Source of the DNA: Dactylosporangium siamense
GTDB taxonomy: Bacteria > Actinomycetota > Actinomycetes > Mycobacteriales > Micromonosporaceae
Assembly (NCBI RefSeq): GCF_016862795.1
Contig: NZ_BONQ01000147.1
Coordinates: 1-64,000 of the forward strand
Direction of reading: 5' to 3'
Length of the DNA: 64,000 nucleotides
Shown: positions 25,820-34,517 of the stretch, in pieces
How the letters are laid out: every line of letters starts with the position of its first letter
Position numbering within the stretch: the first letter of the stretch is position 1
The notes under the pieces: generated by a model
Told to the model about the DNA's origin: nothing
The model's input: only the letters and a program-made list of their open reading frames with translations
Databases searched by the model: none
Position numbers and translations under genes: made by a program

Positions 25820-26464
25820 ATGGCTGTCAAGCGGCGGTACGACGCGTCGGGGCGGCAGCGGCAGGCGCGGCTGACGCGGGCGGCGATCCTGGACGCGGCC
25901 GGCCGGCTGTTCGTCCGGGACGGCTACGCCGCGACCCCGCTGACCGCCGTCGCCGCCGAGGCGGGCGTCGCGGTGCAGACCGTCTACGCGGTGTTCGGCA
26001 CCAAACGACAGCTGCTGTCCGATCTCGTGGACCGGACCATCGCCGGCGACGACGACCCGGTCGCGCTGCCGGACCGGCAGTTCGTCGCCGACATCCAGGC
26101 GCTGCGGGACCCCCGCGCGAAGCTGGCCCGCTACGCCCGGCACCTGGCCGAGACCCACGCCCGGCAGGCCGAGGTGATGCTGGCCCTGGCCGGCGCCGCC
26201 ACCGCCGACCCCGACGCCGCGGCGATCCTGGCCAAGAACGAGCACGAGCGCCGGCAGGGCATGTCCCGGTTCGCCGCCGAGCTCGTCGCCACCGGCGGCA
26301 CCGACCCGGCCCTCACCGTCGACCAGGTCACCGACGTGCTGTGGCTGGCGATGGACTGGCACAACTACGACTGGCTCGTGCGGCGCCGCGGCTGGGCAGG
26401 AGTGGACTTCGAGCGCTGGTACGTGCGCACCACCGCCGCCGCGGTCCTGACCGCCGGGGACTGA
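25820..26464 (+). CDS. TetR-family regulator
   Basis: 214 residues from ATG 25820; the frame is open to 25775, but that start falls inside the operator. The HTH lies at residues about 30-60 (LTAVAAEAGVAVQTVYAVFG). The C-terminal domain is rich in Trp and His (LWLAMDWHNYDWLVRRRGW), suggesting an aromatic ligand pocket. It is divergent from the ABM/methyltransferase pair and probably controls them. Confidence 0.87.
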   Translation: MAVKRRYDASGRQRQARLTRAAILDAAGRLFVRDGYAATPLTAVAAEAGVAVQTVYAVFGTKRQLLSDLVDRTIAGDDDPVALPDRQFVADIQALRDPRAKLARYARHLAETHARQAEVMLALAGAATADPDAAAILAKNEHERRQGMSRFAAELVATGGTDPALTVDQVTDVLWLAMDWHNYDWLVRRRGWAGVDFERWYVRTTAAAVLTAGD

Positions 26465-26550
26465 CCGCCGACGGGCATCCACCGTCTGTCCAATGTAGAT
26501 GTCCGTTAGCCGACAACCACGAAACGGCCGCAGGCGCAAGGATTCCGCGT

Positions 26551-27003
26551 GTGAAAACACGAGCATTGCTCCCCATCGCCGTCGCGGCGGTCGCTCTCGC
26601 CGGCTGCTCCTCCGAGGATCCGGCCGACACCACCGCCGCGCCGGCGGGTGCCGCGACGTCCAGCGCCGCGCCGGCCGCGGGCACGTCGAGCGCGGCGGCA
26701 CCGTCCAGCGCGGCCGCCACCGGCGGGGGCTGCCCCGTCGACGCGACCGCACTGCAGAAGGCGTTCCAGGCCAACGCCGAGGTCGCCGGGGCGATCATCC
26801 TCGGCAAGGGCTTCAAGGACATCAGCTGCTATCAGGGCTACGCGACGGCGCTGACCCAGCCGGAGGCCATGGACACCGCCGTGGTGGTGTTCAAGTACGA
26901 CCCCGCGAAGAAGACGTGGGCGGCCCTCATCGGCGGCACCGACAACGTCTGCGAGAACACCGTCCCGGCGGCGATCCGGCCGAACCTCAAGCACTGCACC
27001 TGA
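26551..27003 (+). CDS. Small lipoprotein of unknown function
   Basis: 150 residues from GTG. Lipobox LAGC at about residues 16-19, then an Ala/Ser/Thr linker of roughly 35 residues and a compact domain with three further Cys besides the lipobox Cys. AGAIILGKGFKDISCYQGYATA and DTAVVVFKYDPAKKTWAALIGG suggest an alpha/beta surface domain of a type often hypothetical in actinobacteria. A terminator follows at once. Confidence 0.8.
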   Translation: MKTRALLPIAVAAVALAGCSSEDPADTTAAPAGAATSSAAPAAGTSSAAAPSSAAATGGGCPVDATALQKAFQANAEVAGAIILGKGFKDISCYQGYATALTQPEAMDTAVVVFKYDPAKKTWAALIGGTDNVCENTVPAAIRPNLKHCT

Positions 27004-27014
27004 TTCCCACCGGC

Positions 27015-27043
27015 GGCGGCGCAGGTCCGGGGACTGCGCCGCC
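27015..27043. terminator. Bidirectional terminator
   Basis: Perfect 10-bp stem GGCGGCGCAG/CTGCGCCGCC with a 9-nt loop, between the convergent lipoprotein gene and AraC gene. Confidence 0.7.
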
Positions 27044-27047
27044 CCGC

Positions 27048-27815
27048 TCAGCCTCCCGGCGCCCCGCCGGCGCGCTCCCGGGCCTGGTAGACGCCCGGGG
27101 TCAGGCCCGTCGCGCGGCGGAACGTGTCGACGAAGGCGCTGGGGGTGCCGAAGCCGCAGCGGTGTGCCACGGCCGTCACCGGCAGCCCGCCGGCGAGGAG
27201 GATCATGGCCCGGTAGACCCGGACGTTGGTGCGCCACTGCGGGTAGGTCATGCCGAACTCGGCGCGGAACAGCCTGGCCAGGGTCCGCTCGCTCGCACCG
27301 GCGAGGCGGGCCAGCGACGGCAGGGTCTGCGGCTCGTCGAGCCGGTCGGCGGCCAGCCGGCACGCGGCGGCGAGGCGGCCGTCCCGCGCGGTGGGCAGCG
27401 CCACCGGCTCCTGCGGGGCGCGGCGCAGCCGGTCGCGGATCACCGCCCGCAGCCGCAGCTCCTCGTCGCGGGGCAGGGCCGGGTCCGTGCCGGCGACGAG
27501 CAGCTCCCGCAGCAGGGCGCCGACGGCCACGACGGTCGGCGCGTCGGCCGGCAGCGGCGGGTCCGCGGGCGGGAACCCGATGGTGTGGAACGCGCTCGCG
27601 CCGTGGAAGCGGTGCTCGTGCCAGCAGCCCGCGGGGATCCACACGGCCCGGTCAGCGGCGGCGACCCAGCCGCCGGCCTCGGTCTGCACGGCGATGACGC
27701 CGCGGCTGACGTAGACCAGCTGATGCTGGTCGTGCCGGTGCCGGTCGATGAACGCACCGGAGCCGTGCTCGGTCACCTTCGTCGGTGCGAGCGGCATGTG
27801 GCGGATTTTCGACAT
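27048..27815 (-). CDS. AraC-family regulator with cupin N-terminus
   Basis: 255 residues. The N-terminal cupin (FIDRHRHDQHQLVYVSRG, WIPAGCWHEHRF) holds metal- or ligand-binding His. Two HTHs follow at residues about 165-245 (LPSLARLAGASERTLARLFR, and CGFGTPSAFVDTFRRATGLTPG). It reads away from an Fsr-like exporter across 53 bp holding an inverted repeat, so it likely controls that exporter. Confidence 0.88.
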   Translation of the reverse strand: MSKIRHMPLAPTKVTEHGSGAFIDRHRHDQHQLVYVSRGVIAVQTEAGGWVAAADRAVWIPAGCWHEHRFHGASAFHTIGFPPADPPLPADAPTVVAVGALLRELLVAGTDPALPRDEELRLRAVIRDRLRRAPQEPVALPTARDGRLAAACRLAADRLDEPQTLPSLARLAGASERTLARLFRAEFGMTYPQWRTNVRVYRAMILLAGGLPVTAVAHRCGFGTPSAFVDTFRRATGLTPGVYQARERAGGAPGG

Positions 27816-27816
27816 T

Positions 27817-27851
27817 GATCGGCAGGATACCGGAAGTCCGCACGGCCGATC
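27817..27851. promoter_or_regulatory. Inverted repeat between the AraC and MFS genes
   Basis: GATCGGC (27817-27823) and GCCGATC (27845-27851) form perfect 7-bp arms whose centres are 28 bp apart. Candidate regulator half-sites. Confidence 0.35.
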
Positions 27852-27868
27852 ACTGCGATCTTGGAGGG

Positions 27869-29041
27869 GTGAGCACCGCTGAACTGATGACCGACCCCTC
27901 GACGCACCGCGAGCCGTCCCCGTGGCGGCGGATGCGGGTGTGGGCGACCGCGCACGCCGTCGACGACTTCTACCAGGGCCTGGTGCCCGCCGCGGTGCCG
28001 TACTTCGTCCTCGACCGCCACTACGGCTACGTCGGCGCCGCGGGCCTGGCCATGGCCGCCGCGCTGGGCAGTTCGCTGCCGCAGCTCGTGTTCGGGGTCA
28101 TCGCCGACCGCCGCCGCCTGCCGTGGATGTCCCCGGTGGGGGTGGCCCTCGCCGGCACGGGCGCCGGCCTCGCCGGGGTCGCCCCGACCTATCCCCTGGT
28201 CTGGGCCCTGCTGCTGCTGTCGGGGCTCGGGGTGGCGATGTTCCACCCCGCCGCCGGGCGGGACGCGCGCCTGGCCGCCGGGTCGAGCGCCACCGCGATG
28301 AGCTACTTCGCGGCCGGTGGCAGCGTCGGGTTCTTCGTCGCGCCGGCCCTCGCCACGCCGGCGCTGGACGCGTGGGGGGTCGGCGCGACCGCGCTGTTCA
28401 TCCCACCGGCCGTGCTCATGGGCTTCGTCCTGCTGCGCCACCAGCGCCGCGTCACCGGCCGCGCGGCCGCGCGGACCGCCGCACCCGGCCGGGACCGGCC
28501 CGCCATGTTCGCCGTGCTGACCGGGGTCGAGATCGTCCGGTCCGCGGTCTCGTTCGGCGTGAACACGTTCGTGGCGCTGTACTGGATCGACACGCTCGGC
28601 GCGTCCACCACCCTCGGCGGCGCCGCCCTCGCCCTGCAGCTCGGCGGCGGCGTGCTGGGCACCCTCGCCGGCGGCCGGATCGCCGACCGGATCGGCCTGG
28701 TGCGCACCGTCCGGATCGGCAACCTCCTGCTCGGCCCGGCGATCGCGGCGATGCTGCTGTGCCCTGACCGGCACCTCGCGCTGCCCCTGGTCCTGCTCGT
28801 CGGCCTGGTCACGAACATCCCGTTCGCGGTGCTGGTGAAGCTCGGCCAGGACTACCTGCCGAGCCGCCCCGGCACCGCCGCCGGGGTCACCCTCGGGCTG
28901 GCGGTCAGCGCGGGCGGGCTCGGCATGCCGCTGCTCGGCCTCGTCGCCGAGCACCACGGCCCGCGCGGCGCGTTCATCGCCCTCGCGATCGTCCCGGTCG
29001 TCGCCGTCGCCCTTTCCACCGCCCTGCGCGAACCCGCGTAG
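27869..29041 (+). CDS. MFS transporter, fosmidomycin-resistance (Fsr)-like
   Basis: 390 residues from GTG 27869; ATG 27887 is possible because GGAGG lies very close to the GTG. About 12 TM helices. The N-terminal AVDDFYQGLVPAAVPYFV and LGVAMFHPAAGRDARLAAG match the Fsr subgroup of MFS exporters. It probably expels a toxic small molecule. The divergent AraC gene is the likely regulator. Confidence 0.82.
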   Translation: MSTAELMTDPSTHREPSPWRRMRVWATAHAVDDFYQGLVPAAVPYFVLDRHYGYVGAAGLAMAAALGSSLPQLVFGVIADRRRLPWMSPVGVALAGTGAGLAGVAPTYPLVWALLLLSGLGVAMFHPAAGRDARLAAGSSATAMSYFAAGGSVGFFVAPALATPALDAWGVGATALFIPPAVLMGFVLLRHQRRVTGRAAARTAAPGRDRPAMFAVLTGVEIVRSAVSFGVNTFVALYWIDTLGASTTLGGAALALQLGGGVLGTLAGGRIADRIGLVRTVRIGNLLLGPAIAAMLLCPDRHLALPLVLLVGLVTNIPFAVLVKLGQDYLPSRPGTAAGVTLGLAVSAGGLGMPLLGLVAEHHGPRGAFIALAIVPVVAVALSTALREPA

Positions 29042-29254
29042 GTACACCGTCGCCCTGAGCGATCCCGCGTAGGGAACGGTCACCGGGTAGCGCAGTCCGT
29101 CGACCTCGACGACGCGGGTGCCGTGCCTGGCCAGACTCATCGGTCTCCTACCGCCCGGCCGGCCACGACGACGACGGCCCGGCCCCACCGCGGCGCATCG
29201 ACGGTGGTGCGGTCCTGCCATAGAGTTGGCCCGGCGGACGGGAGGGTGCTCATC

Positions 29255-32200
29255 ATGCCGATCGGCGACTGGTTGCCCGGAGGTCAGCGACGGTTGCGCA
29301 AGGCGGTGGACGGGCTCGACCAGGAGTTCACCGCCGGTGGGGACCGGGCGGCGCGGGCCTACCGCGACGCGGTCCGGCTCGCCCTCGCGGCCGACCCGGC
29401 ACTGGCCCGCACACTGGTGCGCACCTATGACGAGCGGGTGCCCGCCGGGCGCTACCCGTTCCACGCCGCCGATGAGGCATGGCTGCTGGAGCAGGCCGCC
29501 GGTGACGACGCCGACGCGCCGGCCGTGGTGTTCGAGTTGGCGACCCGGGCGGCGCTGCCGGCACCGCAGCTCGCCGCCCGCGACCGGCTGGCCGCGCTGC
29601 TCGGCCCGGCCGGCGACGCCGACGCCCTCGTCGGGCAGCTGCGGCGCTGGCGGGACGCGGCCGTGCTCGACGCCGGTGTCCTGACCACCGTGCTGCGGGC
29701 GCACCTGGGCCGGGCCTCGCTCGACCGGGCGTCCGCGGTCTGGGGGGCGTTCTTCGACGACCTGCCCGAGCGCCTGCTGCCGGAGCTGTTCGAGGTGCAC
29801 CGGTTCCTCGGCCGCGGCGCCGACGCGGTGCGGCTCGCCGACTCGCCGGGCGCGCAACACCGCGCGATCGCCTGCTGCCTGGGCTCGCCGCGCCAGGAGG
29901 ACGTGCGGGCCGGCATCGGGCTGGCCCGCCGGGTCGAGCCGGCCGCGGTGGCCGGGCTCACCGGCCGGCTCGGCGAGCTGCTGCTCGCCGGCGGCGACGT
30001 CGAGGGCGCCCTGGCCGCGTTCGAGGCGGCCGGCCGCGCCGACCTGGCCAGCGAATGCCTGGAGCGGCTCGGCCGGTTCGCTGAGGCGCTCGATGGCTGC
30101 CCGGACGACCGACCCGACCGGCTGGACCGGCTCGCCGGGCGGTGCCTGCCCGACGTCGACGCCCTGGTCGAGCGGGGCGAGTTCGCCCCGGCCGCACGGC
30201 TGGTGCGCAGCCTCATCACGCACCTGCACCGGGCGCGGGGCGACGTGGCTGTGCGGCTGGCCGAGGTCGAGGGCGTGCGGGCCGCGGTCGTGGCCGCCGG
30301 GCGGCAGCACCACCGGCTGGCGGCCGAGCGCGGCGCTGCGGACGGGGCCGGCGGGGACGGCGACCTCGACGGCTACGCGCGCTGGAGCCGGTTCGAGGAG
30401 GAGGCCGGCGAGCCCGCCGAGGCCGCGCTGCGCGCCGAGCAGGCCGGCGACCTGTACCGGGCACACCGGCTGTTCCGCCAGGCGGAGCGCTTCGGCGACG
30501 CCGACCGGGTGCTGCGCGGCGACGTCAGCGACACCGGGCTGGCCGCCCGGGCCGAGGCCCGGCAGGCCGGCGGGGACCTGATCGGCGCGGCCCGGCTGTA
30601 TCAGCAGGAGCAGCAGTGGGAACGGGCCGCCGAGCTGTTCGAGCGGGCCGGCGACTTCGCGTCGGCGGCCGCCTGCCTGGTCGCCCAGCGCGGCGACGAC
30701 GCCGTCGAGGACCCCCGGCTCGGCCAGTGGCTGCGCCGCGCCGGCGCGGTCGACGAGCTGGCCCGCCGCTGCCTGCGGGTGGTGTCCGGCCGCTCGGCCG
30801 GCAACCCGGCGGGCATCCGGGCCACCGACGAGCTGCGGCTGTTGCAGCGCGACCCGGCGCTCTCGCCCGACCTGCAGGCCGAGGTCGTGGCGGCGGTGGA
30901 GCGGCTCGGCGGGCACGGCCGGCGGGCCTTCGACGAGCGGGCGCAGGCATGGGTGGCGCAGGCGCGGTTCGAGATCGACCAGCGCTTCGCCGGCATCTGG
31001 GCGATGGACCTCGGCACCACCACCTGCGCGGCCGCGATCTACGACACCCGGACCGGGCGGGCGGTGCTGTGCCCGTGGAAGGGCCGCCCGCAGTTCCCGT
31101 CGACGCTGAGCCTCGACCGGGAGGGCAACGAGCTCATCGGGCTCGCCGGCGAGGAGGTGTTCGCCGGCTGGCTGGTCGGGCACGTCAGCGCGGCCAAGCG
31201 CCGGATGGGTTCGCGGACCACGTATCGGGTCCGGGGCCGCACCTACCGGCCCGAGGAGGTCGCCGCCCGGCTGATCAAGCACGGGCGTGGGCTGGTGGAG
31301 ACGTATCTCGCCGAGCGGGTGCGCGAACGCGTCGGCGAGCTCGCCCGGGCCGAGCTCGGCGAGCTCGACGAGGAGTGGCTCAACTGGGCCGAGCGCCACC
31401 ACGACCTCCGCCTGGAGCGGTCGCGGGTGCTCCTGACGATCCCGGCGTATTTCCTCAACAACCAGAAGCACGCGACCCGCGACGCCTGCCGCATCGCCGG
31501 GCTGGAGCTCGTGCGGTTGATCCACGAGCCGACGGCGGCGTGCATGACCGCGGCCCGGGAGCGCCGGCTGACCGGCCGGATCGTGGTGGTCGACCTCGGC
31601 GCCGGCACGCTCGACGTGAGCTTCCTCGACGTCGGCGACGGGGTGTACGAGGTCCAGCAGGTCGTCGGCGACAACGCCTACGGCGGCAAGGACTTCGACG
31701 CGGAGGTCACCACCGCACTGGCGGGCCGGCTCGCGGCGCAGGGCATCGACGTGCCGGAGAGCGGCACCGCCCGGCGGCGGCTGGAGGTGGCGGCCGAATA
31801 CCTCAAGGTCAACCTGTCGGCGCAGCAGCACGCCGACTACCCGCTGCGCGAGCTGGTCGCCGGGCAGGACGCCCGGGTCGAGCTCAGCCGCGCGGAGCTG
31901 GGGCAGATCCTGGCCGGGCCGCTGGCGGCGCTGCGGGACACCTGCACCCAGTTCAAGGCGTCGCTGCCGGAGGCCCCGCAGCACCTGGTCCTCGTCGGCG
32001 GCCCGATGCTGTCGCCGCTCGTGCAGCAGGTCGTCGAGGGCGTGTTCGGGCTGACCCGCACGCCGGTGCCGGACCCGCGCACCGCGGTGGCCACCGGCGC
32101 GGCCCTGCAGGCGGCGGTGCTCGACGGCAAGCTGTCGGAGGTGCTGCTGCTCGACGTCACGCCGCTGGCGCTGGGCCTGCGGGTGCGCGACAACGACGAC

Positions 32201-33769
32201 GAGAAGCCGGTGTTCTCCGAGCTGATCGCCCGCAACACCACGATCCCGACCCAGCAGCGCAACGTCTACACCACGCACGAGGACCAGCAGACCGCGGTCG
32301 ACATCGAGATCTACAACGGCAGCCTCGACCAGGCGGCGAAGATCGGCCAGTTCCGGCTCGGCGACATCACGCCGGCGCCGCGTGGGGTGCCGCAGATCGA
32401 GGTGACGTTCTCGATCGACGCCAGCTGTGTCCTGGAGGTCACCGCGCAGGACCTGGGCACCGGGCGCTCCCGCTCGATCCGGATCAGCGACACCACCGTG
32501 CTGTCCCCGGCCGAGATCGACGACATGGCCCGCCGCCAGCAGCGCCAGGACGACCTCCAGGGGCTCCGCGCCGACCTGACCGAGCTGGTCGCGGAGGCAC
32601 GCTCCGACGACGCCGAAGGGGCCTGGCAGGAGCTCCGCACCCGCATCGACGGATACCGGCCGCCGGCGACCCCGCCCGACCCGGCCACCGTGCGGATCCT
32701 CAACGCCGTCCTCGCCGACGGCGGCGACGCCGGCCGGCAGGTGCGGCTGCTCGTCGCCCCGCTGCGCGACCTGGCCGGGCTGGCCGAGGAGTTCCTGCGC
32801 CGCGACAACGGCGCCGACCCCGGCCAGGCGCTGACCGAGGGCCGGCACCTGGCCCGGGAGCTGCGCGGGCAGCTGGAGCGGCTGCGGGCGCTGCTGGACC
32901 GCATCGCGACGTGGAACGCCACCCTGGTGCGGGTGGCGACGGCCGAGCCCGATCCGCGGCAGCGGTTCCGGCACCGGCACGACACGGGCGACCACGCGGC
33001 GGCGCTGGCGGCGTTCGACGAGCTGGGCGAGCCGCCGGCGGATGCCGCGGACGCGCGCCGACTGCTGGCCTGCCTCGCCGCCGTCCATGACGCCGACCGC
33101 TATCGCCGGGTGCTGACCGGGCACGCGGCCCTCCTGGGCATCGAGGTGGCCACCGGCCCGCCGGAGCTCGCCGCGCTGGTGCTCCGGGCGCTCGTCGAGG
33201 TCGCCGTCACGCACCCGGGTGGTGAGGTCACCCGCCGGCGCGGCTTCGTCCTCGGCGACGGCACCGTGGTCACGAACCGGCTCTGGCTGGGCTCGGCGAC
33301 CGCCGAGCAGATCACCGCCGGCGGGGCACCGGTCGAGCGGCTCGTCGTGCCGGAGCCGGCCGCGGTCGATGTGGCGCTGCTGCGGGTGCCGGCGCCCGGC
33401 AAGGGCCTCGCCCACGGGCACCCCGGCAAGGGCCTCGCCCTCGGGCACCCCGGCCTGGTCCGGGTCGGCGACCAGGTCTTCGCGCCGTCCGCGGGGTCCG
33501 GTGCGTCCCTTGTGGACGGTCTGGTGGACCGGCTGGAGTCGTTCCCGGAGCAGGGTCTGCGCCTGTTCCGGATCGGGCTGCAGCTGCCGGCGTCGGCGAG
33601 CGGCGGCCCGCTGGTGAACGACCTCGGCGAGGTCATCGGGGTCCTGACGATCGGCGGGCCGTCCGCCGGCACGACCTACGCGCTGACCATCGACTCCCTG
33701 CCCGACCTGGACGGGCCCGACCTGGACAGGCCCGGCACGGACAGGCCCGGCACGGACAGGCCCGGCTGA
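29255..33769 (+). CDS. Giant alpha-solenoid / Hsp70 / pseudo-trypsin fusion protein
   Basis: 1504 residues. Residues 1-570 are a helical repeat region (such as QQWERAAELFERAGDFASAA), TPR-like. Residues about 580-960 are an Hsp70 ATPase: phosphate-1 WAMDLGTTTCAAAIYD, phosphate-2 VVVDLGAGTLDVSFLDV, adenosine motif LVLVGGPMLSPL. A substrate-binding beta domain follows, with DVTPLALGLRV and an altered helical lid. Residues about 1315-1490 resemble a trypsin-like domain: the Ser (SASGGPLVND) and Asp (VDVALLRV) are present, but the His site reads VVTNRLWLG, so it is probably inactive. GGAGGG lies 8 nt before the ATG. There is no signal peptide, so it is cytosolic. The last 20 residues are (T)DRPG repeats. 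It has no DnaJ or GrpE partner nearby. Confidence 0.88.
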   Translation: MPIGDWLPGGQRRLRKAVDGLDQEFTAGGDRAARAYRDAVRLALAADPALARTLVRTYDERVPAGRYPFHAADEAWLLEQAAGDDADAPAVVFELATRAALPAPQLAARDRLAALLGPAGDADALVGQLRRWRDAAVLDAGVLTTVLRAHLGRASLDRASAVWGAFFDDLPERLLPELFEVHRFLGRGADAVRLADSPGAQHRAIACCLGSPRQEDVRAGIGLARRVEPAAVAGLTGRLGELLLAGGDVEGALAAFEAAGRADLASECLERLGRFAEALDGCPDDRPDRLDRLAGRCLPDVDALVERGEFAPAARLVRSLITHLHRARGDVAVRLAEVEGVRAAVVAAGRQHHRLAAERGAADGAGGDGDLDGYARWSRFEEEAGEPAEAALRAEQAGDLYRAHRLFRQAERFGDADRVLRGDVSDTGLAARAEARQAGGDLIGAARLYQQEQQWERAAELFERAGDFASAAACLVAQRGDDAVEDPRLGQWLRRAGAVDELARRCLRVVSGRSAGNPAGIRATDELRLLQRDPALSPDLQAEVVAAVERLGGHGRRAFDERAQAWVAQARFEIDQRFAGIWAMDLGTTTCAAAIYDTRTGRAVLCPWKGRPQFPSTLSLDREGNELIGLAGEEVFAGWLVGHVSAAKRRMGSRTTYRVRGRTYRPEEVAARLIKHGRGLVETYLAERVRERVGELARAELGELDEEWLNWAERHHDLRLERSRVLLTIPAYFLNNQKHATRDACRIAGLELVRLIHEPTAACMTAARERRLTGRIVVVDLGAGTLDVSFLDVGDGVYEVQQVVGDNAYGGKDFDAEVTTALAGRLAAQGIDVPESGTARRRLEVAAEYLKVNLSAQQHADYPLRELVAGQDARVELSRAELGQILAGPLAALRDTCTQFKASLPEAPQHLVLVGGPMLSPLVQQVVEGVFGLTRTPVPDPRTAVATGAALQAAVLDGKLSEVLLLDVTPLALGLRVRDNDDEKPVFSELIARNTTIPTQQRNVYTTHEDQQTAVDIEIYNGSLDQAAKIGQFRLGDITPAPRGVPQIEVTFSIDASCVLEVTAQDLGTGRSRSIRISDTTVLSPAEIDDMARRQQRQDDLQGLRADLTELVAEARSDDAEGAWQELRTRIDGYRPPATPPDPATVRILNAVLADGGDAGRQVRLLVAPLRDLAGLAEEFLRRDNGADPGQALTEGRHLARELRGQLERLRALLDRIATWNATLVRVATAEPDPRQRFRHRHDTGDHAAALAAFDELGEPPADAADARRLLACLAAVHDADRYRRVLTGHAALLGIEVATGPPELAALVLRALVEVAVTHPGGEVTRRRGFVLGDGTVVTNRLWLGSATAEQITAGGAPVERLVVPEPAAVDVALLRVPAPGKGLAHGHPGKGLALGHPGLVRVGDQVFAPSAGSGASLVDGLVDRLESFPEQGLRLFRIGLQLPASASGGPLVNDLGEVIGVLTIGGPSAGTTYALTIDSLPDLDGPDLDRPGTDRPGTDRPG

Positions 33770-33773
33770 CGCG

Positions 33774-34517
33774 TCAGGACCGGGGCCGGGTCGTGGAGTA
33801 CAGGTGGCTGTCGGGGAACTCCTCGGCGGTGAGCACCCGGCCGACGACGATGACCGCGGTCCGCAGGATGCCGGCCTCCCGCACCTGCGCGGCGATGTCG
33901 GACAGGGTGCCCCGCAGGATCACCTCGTCGGGGCGGCTGGCCCGGGCGACGACCGCGACCGGGCAGTCCTCGCCGTACCACGGGATGAGCTCCTCGACCA
34001 CGACGGCGATGCGCTGCACGGCGAGGTGCAGCACGATCGTGGCGCGGCTGGCGGCCAAGGTGGACAGTTCCTCGCCGGGCGGCATCGGGGTGGCCCGGGC
34101 CGCGGTGCGCGTCAGGATGAGCGTCTGCCCGACCCCGGGGACCGTCAGCTCCCGGCCGAGCGAGGCGGCCGCGGCGGCGAACGCGGGCACGCCCGGCACG
34201 ATCTCGTAGGGGACGTCCGCGGCGTCGAGCCGGCGCAGCTGCTCGGCCATCGCGCTGAACACCGACGGGTCGCCGGAGTGCAGCCGGGCCACGTCGAGCC
34301 CGGCGGCGTGCGCGGCCGTCAGCTCGGCGAGGATCTGGTCGAGGTCGAGGTTCGCGGTGTCCACGAGCCGCGCCCCGGGCGGGCACACGTCGAGGAGCTC
34401 GACCGGCACGAGGCTGCCCGCGTACAGGCAGACCGGCGTGCGGGCGAGCACGTCACGGCCCCGCACCGTGATGAGGTCCGCGGCACCGGGTCCGGCCCCG
34501 ATGAAGTACACCGTCAT
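33774..34517 (-). CDS. cobM: Precorrin-4 C11-methyltransferase CobM
   Basis: 247 residues, full length. SAM-dependent methylation of precorrin-4 at C11 to precorrin-5. GAGPGAADLITVRGRDVL opens the SAM/tetrapyrrole methylase fold, and LHSGDPSVFSAMAEQL and YEIVPGVPAFAAAAASLG are CobM blocks. The ATG overlaps the cobL stop (ATGA). Last gene of locus B; its stop lies 4 bp from the convergent Hsp70-fusion gene, leaving no room for a terminator. Confidence 0.93.
   Translation of the reverse strand: MTVYFIGAGPGAADLITVRGRDVLARTPVCLYAGSLVPVELLDVCPPGARLVDTANLDLDQILAELTAAHAAGLDVARLHSGDPSVFSAMAEQLRRLDAADVPYEIVPGVPAFAAAAASLGRELTVPGVGQTLILTRTAARATPMPPGEELSTLAASRATIVLHLAVQRIAVVVEELIPWYGEDCPVAVVARASRPDEVILRGTLSDIAAQVREAGILRTAVIVVGRVLTAEEFPDSHLYSTTRPRS

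Noticed and set aside
27773-33448. A 1891-residue open frame on the minus strand opposite the Hsp70 fusion
   Set aside because: It is the antisense shadow of a well-supported plus-strand gene. It has no ribosome-binding site or recognisable domain, and long antisense frames are expected at this GC.
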